From the NCBI RefSeq assembly GCF_002312805.1, contig NZ_NMUA01000010.1, positions 62,001 through 126,000 of the forward strand: a stretch of 64,000 bases of DNA, given 5' to 3'. Position 1 is the first letter of the stretch. Each line of letters opens with the position of its first letter. A program made the translations under genes and the position numbers. Source of the DNA: Sphingobium sp. D43FB (GTDB lineage Bacteria; Pseudomonadota; Alphaproteobacteria; Sphingomonadales; Sphingomonadaceae). The notes under the pieces are model-generated. The model had not been told where the DNA came from. It did no database searches and saw only the letters and a program-made list of their open reading frames with translations. This document shows positions 48,529 to 56,747 of the stretch, in pieces.

Positions 48529-49560
48529 TTATGCGCTGGTAAAGTCAAGGACGACCCGGGACGGAACGTCGCCGCGCTCGAGCCGATGAAATATATCATT
48601 TATCGCGGACAGCGGCTGCAACTCGATGTCGGCTTTCACTTTCCCTTCAGCGGCAAACGCCAAGGCCTCGGCCATATCCTTGCGCGTTCCTACAAACGAT
48701 CCGCGGATGGTGATGCAGTTGGCCACGACGTCAAACAGGGGCACCGGAAACTCGCCTGGCGGCAGGCCGACGAGAACACATGTCCCATGCTTGCGCGTCA
48801 TCGCGACGCCTTGGTTGAATGCTACGAGCGAGGGCGCGGTGATGAGGACACCATGAGCGCCGCCGCCGGTATCCTCCTTCAGCACCTGAGCGGGATGCCC
48901 ATATTTCGCGTTTATGGTGAGGTCGGCGCCAAGGCGGGTGGCGTGCGCGAGCTTGCCATCGTCGATATCGACGGCGCAGACCTTGAGGCCCATCGCCTTG
49001 GCATATTGGATGGCCAGATGCCCAAGGCCACCTGCACCCGATATGGCGATCCATTCGCCCGGCTTCGCGCCCGTTTCCTTGATGCCCTTATAGGTAGTGA
49101 TCCCCGCGCAGATAAGCGGCGCGGCTTCCTTCGGGCCCAGTCCCTTGGGGATATGGGCGACATAGTTGGGATCGGCGACAACATATTCGGCAAAACCGCC
49201 ATCGCGCGTATAGCCGCCAAATTCCGCGTCAGCGCAGACGGTTTCCCAGGAGGACAGGCAATATTCGCAATGCCCGCAGGCGGAATAGAGCCAGGGCACG
49301 CCGACCCTATCGCCTTCCTTCACGACGGACACGCCGGCACCCAAAGCTACGACGATGCCAATGGCTTCATGGCCCGGCGTGAAGGGCAGGCTGGGTTTGA
49401 TGGGCCAATCGCCTTTGGCGGCATGAAGATCGGTATGACAGACCCCGCACGCCTCGACTTTGACCAGGATCTGGCCTGGCCCTGCCTCGGGAATGTCGCA
49501 GGATCGAAGCACGAGCGGTTGTCCGAACTGTTCGACGAAGGCGGCTTGCATCTGGGCCAT
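48529..49560 (-). CDS. adhP: NAD-dependent alcohol dehydrogenase AdhP
   Basis: A 343-residue Zn alcohol dehydrogenase of the AdhP type. Catalytic zinc: CGVCHTDLHA and GHEAIGIV; structural zinc: CGHCEYCLSSWETVC; NAD fold: GAGGLGHLAIQYAKAMG. It would reduce acetaldehyde (or other short aldehydes) or oxidise ethanol. Lies in the operon led by the box at 52603. Confidence 0.92.
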   Translation of the reverse strand: MAQMQAAFVEQFGQPLVLRSCDIPEAGPGQILVKVEACGVCHTDLHAAKGDWPIKPSLPFTPGHEAIGIVVALGAGVSVVKEGDRVGVPWLYSACGHCEYCLSSWETVCADAEFGGYTRDGGFAEYVVADPNYVAHIPKGLGPKEAAPLICAGITTYKGIKETGAKPGEWIAISGAGGLGHLAIQYAKAMGLKVCAVDIDDGKLAHATRLGADLTINAKYGHPAQVLKEDTGGGAHGVLITAPSLVAFNQGVAMTRKHGTCVLVGLPPGEFPVPLFDVVANCITIRGSFVGTRKDMAEALAFAAEGKVKADIELQPLSAINDIFHRLERGDVPSRVVLDFTSA

Positions 49561-49587
49561 GGGATATCCTTTAGTGAAGGGAAGAGA

Positions 49588-49959
49588 TCAGGCGGCGACG
49601 GAAAGACCGAGCCCGCGCACGGCTTCGATCATCTTGGCGAGGACGGCCTGGGCGTCGCCATAGACCATGTTGCAATTATCCCCTTCGACGCGGCTATTGA
49701 CGATGCCGGCATAGCCCTTCTCTTCGCCACGGTCAGGACCGCGAGCACCACATCGGCGTCGCCAACCAGCGCCTCCTGATCCACGGCAATCGCAACCCCT
49801 GCATAGGCAGTGTCGGGAAGGTCGATGCCGCTCCCGGCCACGCTTTCCATATGGAAGCCTGCCGCCCAGCTGGACGATCTTTGGGACGAGCCCTGGAACG
49901 AGCGCCACACGACGCTGATGGGTCTGCGTTTCCTTGAGGACGGTGATATTCACGTACAT
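49588..49959 (-). pseudogene. pntA'-'pntB transhydrogenase remnant
   Basis: The frame starting at 49959 reads MYVNITVLKETQTHQRRVAL, the PntA N-terminus. An extra G near 49863-49867 shifts the frame; the other frame then carries ESVAGSGIDLPDTAYAGVAI and DADVVLAVLTV. After about 49725 the original frame resumes with GYAGIVNSR and GDNCNMVYGDAQAVLAKM, which matches the PntB C-terminus. About 90% of pntA-pntB is therefore missing, with the ends joined. No product of transhydrogenase is possible. Confidence 0.8.
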
Positions 49960-50001
49960 GTCGATGCTCCGATTGCGGGCCGATGATTGCGCGACCTTGG
50001 G

Positions 50002-51384
50002 CTAAGCTGGCGCCTGTAGGTCGGCTGTCCGCACGAGCTTTTTGTTGACGAAGGCCTGGATGCCCATGTCGCCAAGTTCCCGGCCATAGCCTGAGTTCTT
50101 GATGCCGCCGAACGGCAGCTCGGCATCTGACCAGCTGATATTGTTGATAAACATCATGCCTGTATCGACGCGGCTTGCGACCCGCTGGCCCCGCTGGACA
50201 TCTGCGGTGAACACCGATCCGCCCAGTCCAAAGTCGGAGTCATTGGCAAGCGCGATCGCCGCATCCTCGTCCTTCACGGTAAACAGCATGGCGACGGGTC
50301 CAAAAAACTCGTCACGAAACGCAGGATTGTCGGGCTCCACGTCCGTCAATATGGTCGGCTGCATATAGGCGCCCGGCCGATCGACACGTTTGCCGCCCAT
50401 AACCAGCTTGGCACCATGTGCGATGGCCGTATCGACCTGTGCGAGTAGATCGGTCAGCGCGGATTCGGTAGAAAGCGGCCCGAGGGTGGTTGCTACATCC
50501 ATCGGATCGCCAGCCACGAGGGTACCAAGCGCTGCCTGGAATTTCGCTTGGAAGGCTGCGGCGAGAGGCTCTACGATAATGAAGCGCTTGGCCGCGCAGC
50601 ATGTCTGGCCGGTATTGTACATGCGGCCCCAGACCGCCCATTTCACCGCGAAATCGAGATCCGCATCCTCCAGCACGATGAAGGCATCGCTCCCGCCCAG
50701 CTCCATCGAGGAGGGCTTGAGATTCTGTCCGGCCCGCGCCGCGATGCTACGGCCCGCTGCGACACTGCCGGTCAGCGCGACGCCCTTGATCCGCGGATCA
50801 TCGACCACGGCGTTCGACTGCGCGTGCGAGATCAGAAGATTGGTATAGAGGCCAACGGGCGCGCCGGCGTCGATCCACAGTTGTTCAAACGCAATCGCAC
50901 ATTGCGGCACGCAGCCTGCATGCTTCACCAACAGAACATTGCCGGCCATCAGATGCGGTCCGGCCACCCGGGCAAGCTGATAATAGGGGAAGTTCCACGG
51001 CTCCACGCCGAAGATCATCCCGATCGGGCTGCTCTCCATATGGGCCGCGCCAATGATCGGATCGAGCTTGACAGGTGCCAGGAAGCGCTCGGCATTCTCG
51101 GCATAATAGGTAAGAATATTAGAGCTGAATTCGACCTCGCCCCGTGCCTCGTCGATCCGCTTGCCCATCTCCAGCGTCATCGTGCGCGCAAAGGCATCGA
51201 CCCGCTCGTGCAGCAACGCTGCTGCCTTAGTGACGATGGTCGCCCGCTCGGCATAGCTCGTCTTTTTCCAGCTCTCGAAGCATGAAGCGGCCAGCGCGAG
51301 CTTGGCTTCAAGCTCGGCGTCGGAAATTTCCGCGAACGACTGCATTAGCGTGCCGTTCGCCGGGTTGATGCTTTGATAGGTCAT
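50002..51384 (-). CDS. NAD(P)-dependent aldehyde (succinate-semialdehyde) dehydrogenase
   Basis: A 460-residue aldehyde dehydrogenase. VEPWNFPYYQLARVAGPHLMAG, GSVAAGRSIA, ELGGSDAFIVLEDADLD and the catalytic Cys in GQTCCAAKRF are present; the C-terminus has PFGGIKNSGYGREL. It resembles GabD/SSADH (short form). ATG at 51384; the frame extends to 51714 only through overlap with the next gene. Lies between an alcohol dehydrogenase and the transhydrogenase remnant. Substrate is inferred. Confidence 0.88.
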   Translation of the reverse strand: MTYQSINPANGTLMQSFAEISDAELEAKLALAASCFESWKKTSYAERATIVTKAAALLHERVDAFARTMTLEMGKRIDEARGEVEFSSNILTYYAENAERFLAPVKLDPIIGAAHMESSPIGMIFGVEPWNFPYYQLARVAGPHLMAGNVLLVKHAGCVPQCAIAFEQLWIDAGAPVGLYTNLLISHAQSNAVVDDPRIKGVALTGSVAAGRSIAARAGQNLKPSSMELGGSDAFIVLEDADLDFAVKWAVWGRMYNTGQTCCAAKRFIIVEPLAAAFQAKFQAALGTLVAGDPMDVATTLGPLSTESALTDLLAQVDTAIAHGAKLVMGGKRVDRPGAYMQPTILTDVEPDNPAFRDEFFGPVAMLFTVKDEDAAIALANDSDFGLGGSVFTADVQRGQRVASRVDTGMMFINNISWSDAELPFGGIKNSGYGRELGDMGIQAFVNKKLVRTADLQAPA

Positions 51385-51428
51385 GAAAAGGTCGTCCTTG
51401 AAGAGGAGCTCTGGCACTGATCTGGCAA

Positions 51429-52466
51429 TCAGGTGGAGATTATGACCTTGAGCGCGGAGGTTTTGGCCGCATTGGCAAACGTCTCGTAGGCGTCGAGGAT
51501 CTGATCGAGTTTGAAGCGGTGCGTGATCAGCAAGGTCGGGTCGATCTTGCCGGACCCCAGGCTCTTGAGGAGCATCGGTGTGCTGACCGTATCGACGAGC
51601 CGCGTGGTGATGGTGATGTTGCGGTCCCACAGATTTTCCAGATGCAGGTCCACCTTGGTGCCGTGAACGCCGATATTGGCGATGACGCCACCGGGCGCTA
51701 CGATCTGCTGGCACAGCTCGAAAGTCGCCGGAATGCCGACCGCTTCGATCGCGGTATCGACGCCCCGGCTGCCGGTCATTGCCATCAAGGCCTGGCGGGC
51801 ATTGCCGTCGCTGCTGTTGATTACGTCCGTAGCGCCGAACGTCTTTGCGACTGCAAGCCGGTTGTCATCAAGGTCGATCATGATCATCTGCGCAGGCGAA
51901 TAGAATTGCGCGGTAAGGAGGGCTGCCAGCCCGATCGGGCCAGAGCCTACAATGGCGACACTTGCCCCCGGCTGCACCTTTCCGTTCAACACGCCGCATT
52001 CAAAGCCTGTGGGCAGTATGTCGCTCAGCATGACGAGCGCCTCCTCATCAGCCCCTTGCGGGATCGGATAGAGGCTGGTGTCGGCATAGGGAATGCGCAC
52101 AAATTCGGCTTGGGTGCCATCGATGCTGTTGCCGAGGATCCAGCCGCCCGTCGTACAGTGAGAGTATATCTGCCGACGACAATAGTCGCATTTACCGCAG
52201 GCTGTGATGCACGAAATCAGGACATGATCGCCGGGTTTGAAGCTCGATACCCCCGCCCCAACGGCCTCGATGACACCCACGCCTTCATGACCCAATATCC
52301 GGCCCGGCGCGCAGCTCGGCACATCGCCCTTGAGGATATGGAGGTCGGTCCCGCAGATCGTGGTCTTGGCGACCCGTACAATCGCATCGGTCGGTGCGAG
52401 GATCGCAGGATTGGGACGATCCTGCAGCGATTTGCGGCCAGGGCCGTCATACACAAGTGCTTTCAT
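51429..52466 (-). CDS. zinc-dependent alcohol dehydrogenase (MDR)
   Basis: A 345-residue enzyme with MKALVYDGPG start, CGTDLHILKG and GHEGVGVIE (catalytic zinc), CGKCDYCRRQIYSHC (structural zinc) and VGSGPIGLAALLTAQ (NAD fold). Resembles sorbitol/threonine-type dehydrogenases more than AdhP. ATG at 52466; the frame to 52550 is extra. First gene of the minus-strand operon that continues with the aldehyde dehydrogenase, pnt remnant, adhP and nnr. Confidence 0.9.
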   Translation of the reverse strand: MKALVYDGPGRKSLQDRPNPAILAPTDAIVRVAKTTICGTDLHILKGDVPSCAPGRILGHEGVGVIEAVGAGVSSFKPGDHVLISCITACGKCDYCRRQIYSHCTTGGWILGNSIDGTQAEFVRIPYADTSLYPIPQGADEEALVMLSDILPTGFECGVLNGKVQPGASVAIVGSGPIGLAALLTAQFYSPAQMIMIDLDDNRLAVAKTFGATDVINSSDGNARQALMAMTGSRGVDTAIEAVGIPATFELCQQIVAPGGVIANIGVHGTKVDLHLENLWDRNITITTRLVDTVSTPMLLKSLGSGKIDPTLLITHRFKLDQILDAYETFANAAKTSALKVIIST

Positions 52467-52571
52467 GATCGAACGTCCCATAGGTTTGAATGGCCCGCCC
52501 GTCGTCGCGTCCAAGACGCATTGCCGGGAAGGATTTCGCCGTAACGGCAAGGCGTTCGGCTGGCTGGTCCG

Positions 52572-52615
52572 ACTATAGAAGTTGACGGTTTGCCCGGCAG
52601 GGTCGGAAACTACTC
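52572..52615 (-). promoter_or_regulatory. FixJ-like box plus promoter, upstream of the adh operon
   Basis: Minus-strand GAGTAGTTTCCGA at 52603-52615, CCCTG after it, and TATAGT at 52572-52577 (25 nt), the best -10 of the set. The adh ATG is 137 nt from the box. Confidence 0.75.
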
Positions 52616-52718
52616 AAGATCGGCAGAGCCCGATCTACCCCCCTCAGCGCACTTGCGGAGCAAGCATCCCGCTGCGCCGATCGCTCGTCGCGACCCAGCG
52701 ATATAAGCGCGGCCCATT

Positions 52719-52762
52719 GAGTAATTTCCGAGCCTTTCGGATCGGTTCGCCCCCGCGCTACG
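52719..52762 (+). promoter_or_regulatory. FixJ-like box plus promoter, upstream of the P-type ATPase
   Basis: GAGTAATTTCCGA at 52719-52731 (one mismatch), GCCTT after it, and GCTACG at 52757-52762. The ATPase start is 90-108 nt downstream. It is in the same intergenic region as the divergent box at 52603. Confidence 0.65.
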
Positions 52763-52838
52763 AGCGGACCTTACGCTTGTTGAGGTCGGGCGCGCGGTTC
52801 GGGCGTCCCAATATTGCACGATGACGGAGATGCGATTC

Positions 52839-55454
52839 ATGACCCAGCGTCAGGCCGTACCCGACCCACGGACGCAATCGGGATCGCGCCTGCCCGCGAG
52901 CGGGACCAGCAGGGGCGAGCCGCCATTCTGGACGCAGTCGGTCGACGCCCTTTGCGCCGCGCTCCAGTGCGGGCGGGATGGGCTTACGGTCGCGCAAGCG
53001 GCGTCGCGGCTGGACCAACATGGCCCCAATGCCGACGCGAAGGTCAAACCGGTCAACATCGTTCGCGCTGTCGCGCGCCGCCTGCTCGAGCCCCTATCCC
53101 TCATCCTGCTGGCTGCAGCCTTGTTGTCGACTGCGACCGGAGACATAGTGGGTGGGTCGATCATCGCGGTCATTCTGATCGTGTCGATCGGCCTCGATAC
53201 GGCGCAGGAGGGCCATGCTGTCCGCGCCGCCGACGTGCTGCGGCAATCGGTCGCGCTGACCGCGGAGGTTCGGCGGGACGGCGCCTTCGTGCAGGTACCG
53301 GTCGAGACAGTGGTTCCGGGCGATCTCATCCGGGCGCGTGCTGGCGATATCATCCCGGCAGATGCGCTTGTGATAGAGAGTACCGCCTTCACCGCCAACG
53401 AGGCGGCGCTCACCGGCGAGCCCTATCCCGTCGAGAAGAGGTCGGGAGCGGTTACGGCACTGTCGGCGAGCCAGGCCACCGGTGCGCTGTTCCGTGGCGC
53501 GGTCGCCCAGACCGGCGAGGCCGTCGCGCTGGTGGTGGCGACCGGGCGCGCGACGATCTTCGGTGCGGCCGCCGATGCGCTGGGAGCAGCCGCCACGGCG
53601 TCGCCCTTTCAACGGGACCTGCGCGCCTATGGCCTGCTGACTGCGCGCCTCACAATGGCGCTCGTCGTCATCGTCCTCGCCACGAGCGTCTTCTTCGGAC
53701 GGCCAGTCCTGCAGTCGCTTCTCTTTGCCGTCGCCCTTGCCGTGGGCCTCACGCCAGAACTCCTGCCAATGATCACGACCGTCACCCTGTCGCGCGGCGC
53801 GATGCGCATGGCACGGCGCAAGGTGATCGTAAAACGGCTCGCGTCCATCCATGATCTGGGCGCCATGACGATATTGTGCACCGACAAGACCGGAACGCTG
53901 ACCTCAGCGCAAATCACGCTCGCGCACAGCCTTTCCCACGCGGGCCAGGAGGACGCGAGACCGGCCCATCTGGGCGCTATTGCTGCCATTCTGGGCGGCG
54001 ATCGGGGCGCGCTGGACGCGGCGCTTGTTGCAGGGGATCCCAAGGCTGACGAGGGCTGGACGTCGCTGGGTCGGCATGCGTTCGATTTCTCCCGGCGTCT
54101 GGGATCGGTGCTGGCGAGTGGCACGGAGGGCACCATGCTGATCGCCAAGGGCGCGCCCGAGGCAATCTTGGCGCTCTGCGCCGGATACCGGCAAGAGGGT
54201 CTGGTTGTAGCGATGAGCGTGACCGATCGCGCCGCCGCGCTTGCTCAGGTCCGCGCGCTGGCCGAGAAGGATGGCCTTCGCTCTATTGCCATCGCCTCGC
54301 GGCCATGGGTCGGCGCGGCGCATGATCCAGGAACGGCGGACGAGGCCGATCTCGTGTTCGAGGGCATCTGCGCGTTTGACGATCCACCAAAGCCAACGGC
54401 CGCAGCGGCCATCGCCCGGCTGAAGGCGGCGGGGATAGGTCTGAAAATTCTTTCAGGCGACGATCCCGTCGTCGTTCGCAGGCTCGCGACGCTGGTGGGC
54501 CTCAACGCCGCAACGGTCCTCTCTGGCACCGACATCGCGCATCTGAGCGACGATGCGCTTGCCGTGCAGGTCCGTTTGGTGGACGCCTATGGCCGTCTTG
54601 CGCCTGACCAGAAATCACGGATCGTCCGCGCGCTACAAGCAGGAGGCGCGGTGGTGGGCTATCTTGGTGATGGCATCAACGATGCACCAGCCCTCAAAGC
54701 TGCGGATATAGGGCTGTCGGTGTCCGGAGCCGTCGGCGTAGCGCAGGCCGCCGCCGACATGATACTCCTCGATCAGGATCTTGCCGTGGTGGGCGATGGC
54801 GTGGAAGAAGGCCGACGGACATTTGCCAATATCCTTAAATATGTCCGGATGGGCGCAAGCTCGAATTTCGGCAACATGCTCTCAATGGCGGTCGCCTCAC
54901 TGTTCCTGCCCTTCCTGCCGATGTTGCCGACGCAAATCCTGCTCAACAACCTGCTCTACGATATCTCCGAGATTGGCATACCGTTCGACACCGTTCGGCC
55001 GGAAGCCGTAGCCCGGCCGCAGATATGGGATATGCGCGCCCTCATCCGGTTTGCCGCAATCATGGGTCCGCTATCGTCGGCGTTCGATCTGCTGACGTTC
55101 GGCGGCCTGATCTTCCTGTTCGACGCATCGCCGCCGGAGTTTCGGACAGCCTGGTTCCTGGAATCGATGGCGACCCAGATACTGGTCATCTTCATTATCC
55201 GAACCAATGGGCGGCCCTGGGCCGATCTGCCTCGCCCAATACTGGCCGTGACATCGCTCGGCGCGCTTTTGGTTGCGGTCGTCCTGCCCTTCACGCCGGC
55301 GGCGCCACTTCTCAGCTTCCAGGTCCCCCCGCTGGCGATGACGGGCGGCATCATGCTTCTGGTGATCGCCTATCTCTTCTGCGCAGAGCTGCTCAAGCAG
55401 GCGGCGATCCGACCTTTCGCTAAGCATCAAGCGAGACGACATCGGGCCAATTAG
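52839..55454 (+). CDS. MgtA-type / CtpF-like P-type ATPase
   Basis: An 871-residue ATPase of the P-IIIB/P-II type, not heavy-metal. TGEPYPVEK, phosphorylation site CTDKTGTLT (about 350), LSGDD and GDGINDAPALKAADIGLSV are present, and VGLTPELLPMITTVTL marks the MgtA-like TM4 (PEL). The C-terminal region has six hydrophobic helices. ATG at 52839 has GGAG upstream; 52821 and 52830 are alternatives. Mg, Ca or proton transport is possible. CtpF, a similar ATPase, is in the DosR regulon. Confidence 0.87.
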   Translation: MTQRQAVPDPRTQSGSRLPASGTSRGEPPFWTQSVDALCAALQCGRDGLTVAQAASRLDQHGPNADAKVKPVNIVRAVARRLLEPLSLILLAAALLSTATGDIVGGSIIAVILIVSIGLDTAQEGHAVRAADVLRQSVALTAEVRRDGAFVQVPVETVVPGDLIRARAGDIIPADALVIESTAFTANEAALTGEPYPVEKRSGAVTALSASQATGALFRGAVAQTGEAVALVVATGRATIFGAAADALGAAATASPFQRDLRAYGLLTARLTMALVVIVLATSVFFGRPVLQSLLFAVALAVGLTPELLPMITTVTLSRGAMRMARRKVIVKRLASIHDLGAMTILCTDKTGTLTSAQITLAHSLSHAGQEDARPAHLGAIAAILGGDRGALDAALVAGDPKADEGWTSLGRHAFDFSRRLGSVLASGTEGTMLIAKGAPEAILALCAGYRQEGLVVAMSVTDRAAALAQVRALAEKDGLRSIAIASRPWVGAAHDPGTADEADLVFEGICAFDDPPKPTAAAAIARLKAAGIGLKILSGDDPVVVRRLATLVGLNAATVLSGTDIAHLSDDALAVQVRLVDAYGRLAPDQKSRIVRALQAGGAVVGYLGDGINDAPALKAADIGLSVSGAVGVAQAAADMILLDQDLAVVGDGVEEGRRTFANILKYVRMGASSNFGNMLSMAVASLFLPFLPMLPTQILLNNLLYDISEIGIPFDTVRPEAVARPQIWDMRALIRFAAIMGPLSSAFDLLTFGGLIFLFDASPPEFRTAWFLESMATQILVIFIIRTNGRPWADLPRPILAVTSLGALLVAVVLPFTPAAPLLSFQVPPLAMTGGIMLLVIAYLFCAELLKQAAIRPFAKHQARRHRAN

Positions 55455-55493
55455 CGCATTCAGGCGAGCCGCCGTAAGTTTGACCGATCCGCG

Positions 55494-55856
55494 CTACGCG
55501 GTAGCCCGCCTCGCCTGCGCAATCCCACCCATCAAGCCGCTGAGGTTGAACGGCTTGGCGACAATGATCGCGTCTTTCACCTGTTCCCTGATCAGCTGGG
55601 GGTCCCCGGTAGTATAGAAATGCGGTATGAACCCATGTGCAAGGATCTGCCGCATCGCAGATACGCCGGTCCCCTCGCTAAGATTGGCGTCGACGATCAT
55701 CAGGTTCGGCTTGTAGCGCTCTGCTGCAGCCACTGCTTCATCTTCGGTGCCAGCTATAGCTAGCACGTCATAGTCCATGCCGATCAACAGGTCAGCCAGG
55801 TCCATGGCGATCAGGGCATCATCCTCGACGAGGACGATACGCAAACGCTCTGTCAT
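55494..55856 (-). CDS. single-domain response regulator
   Basis: A 120-residue CheY-like receiver with LVEDDALIAMDLADLL (acid pair), phospho-Asp in LMIVDANLSEGTG, and KPF with conserved Lys in VAKPFNL. No output domain. It is read after dps on the same strand (about 165 bp apart), close to the large hybrid kinase, and could be a phosphate sink or relay for it; that is inference. Confidence 0.85.
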   Translation of the reverse strand: MTERLRIVLVEDDALIAMDLADLLIGMDYDVLAIAGTEDEAVAAAERYKPNLMIVDANLSEGTGVSAMRQILAHGFIPHFYTTGDPQLIREQVKDAIIVAKPFNLSGLMGGIAQARRATA

Positions 55857-56021
55857 CGGACATCTTCGCCCGCGCCGCCTTCATAGACCCAGTTGGCGAT
55901 GGCACCTCTCGTCGGCGCTGCCGCCGGGCCTTGGTCCGCGACCTTCGAGGACCGGGTTTCGACAGGGACTTGACGATTCGCCTTCCCGTCACGAAGTCGA
56001 CCTTGAAGGGGCAGGCGAGCC

Positions 56022-56501
56022 TCAAGCGGGCACATTATGCGACTCGATGAACCAGAGTTGCTTGTCGGTGGTGCGCGAAACCTCTGTAAAGAGGTCCGCA
56101 GTGTCGACATCGCCAAAGGCGGTGGCTTCACCGATCGCGCCACGGGCCGATGTCCCAAAGGCGGCGAGCGCCGCGGCGATAGCCCCAAGATGCATTTCCT
56201 CCTGGCCGACGCCCAGCAGATAGGGTGGCAGGAAAGATCGCTCGGCTGCCACCTGCAATGTGCCCTTGGCGACCCCACCGAGGCCGCCAACACGCTCTGC
56301 GATGACGTCCGACATCGCTTCTGCCTCGACCGAGATTCGATCGAACAGCTCATGGATCGCAATGAAAGCGGGACCGCGCACGTTCCAGTGCGCCTGCTTG
56401 AGCTGCGCGTGCAAATCGATCGCCGCTGCGAGATGTTTGTTCAACAGGTCTATCGACTGCCCGCGGATCTGCTCGGGCAAACTGTTCTGCGTTGGAAACA
56501 T
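56022..56501 (-). CDS. dps: Dps-family DNA-binding ferritin-like protein
   Basis: A 159-residue mini-ferritin. The ferroxidase pattern KQAHWNVRGPAFIAIHELFD (His, His, Asp) and the later E in SVEAEAMSDVIAERV are in place. ATG at 56501 fits the known Dps N-terminus; the upstream frame to 56606 is extra. It protects DNA from iron and peroxide. Led by the box at 56617. Confidence 0.9.
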   Translation of the reverse strand: MFPTQNSLPEQIRGQSIDLLNKHLAAAIDLHAQLKQAHWNVRGPAFIAIHELFDRISVEAEAMSDVIAERVGGLGGVAKGTLQVAAERSFLPPYLLGVGQEEMHLGAIAAALAAFGTSARGAIGEATAFGDVDTADLFTEVSRTTDKQLWFIESHNVPA

Positions 56502-56585
56502 GATCGCTTCTCCTGGCCGCCATTGCGGTAGCTCGATGCTGGCGCACGCCGGATGGCGCGGACAGCGATGGGGGTTCGCGGCTAT

Positions 56586-56629
56586 CACTGCCCCAGGTCG
56601 CGCCATTTCCTCAGCATCGGAAACTACTC
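56586..56629 (-). promoter_or_regulatory. FixJ-like box plus promoter, upstream of dps
   Basis: Exact minus-strand GAGTAGTTTCCGA at 56617-56629, TGCTG after it, and a weak -10 GCAGTG at 56586-56591 with GATAGC at 56581-56586 as alternative. The dps ATG is 116 nt away. Confidence 0.68.
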
Positions 56630-56747
56630 AAGCCGCTGGTGTGTTGACCATGGTGCGTTGACCCCTGAGTGCCGTTTCTCGCGAAGTCGTGAAGGGTATG
56701 CCTCAACATGTGCTACCCCTTGTCACATCCACCAGCAGAGATCGGTC

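Noticed and set aside
51328..51342. GGAAATTTCCG in the aldehyde dehydrogenase gene
   Set aside because: Intragenic and lacks the GAGTA half and the downstream -10.
51385..51714. N-terminal extension of the aldehyde dehydrogenase
   Set aside because: It overlaps the upstream dehydrogenase and is low-complexity (His/Arg/Gln-rich), whereas ATG 51384 gives the family N-terminus.
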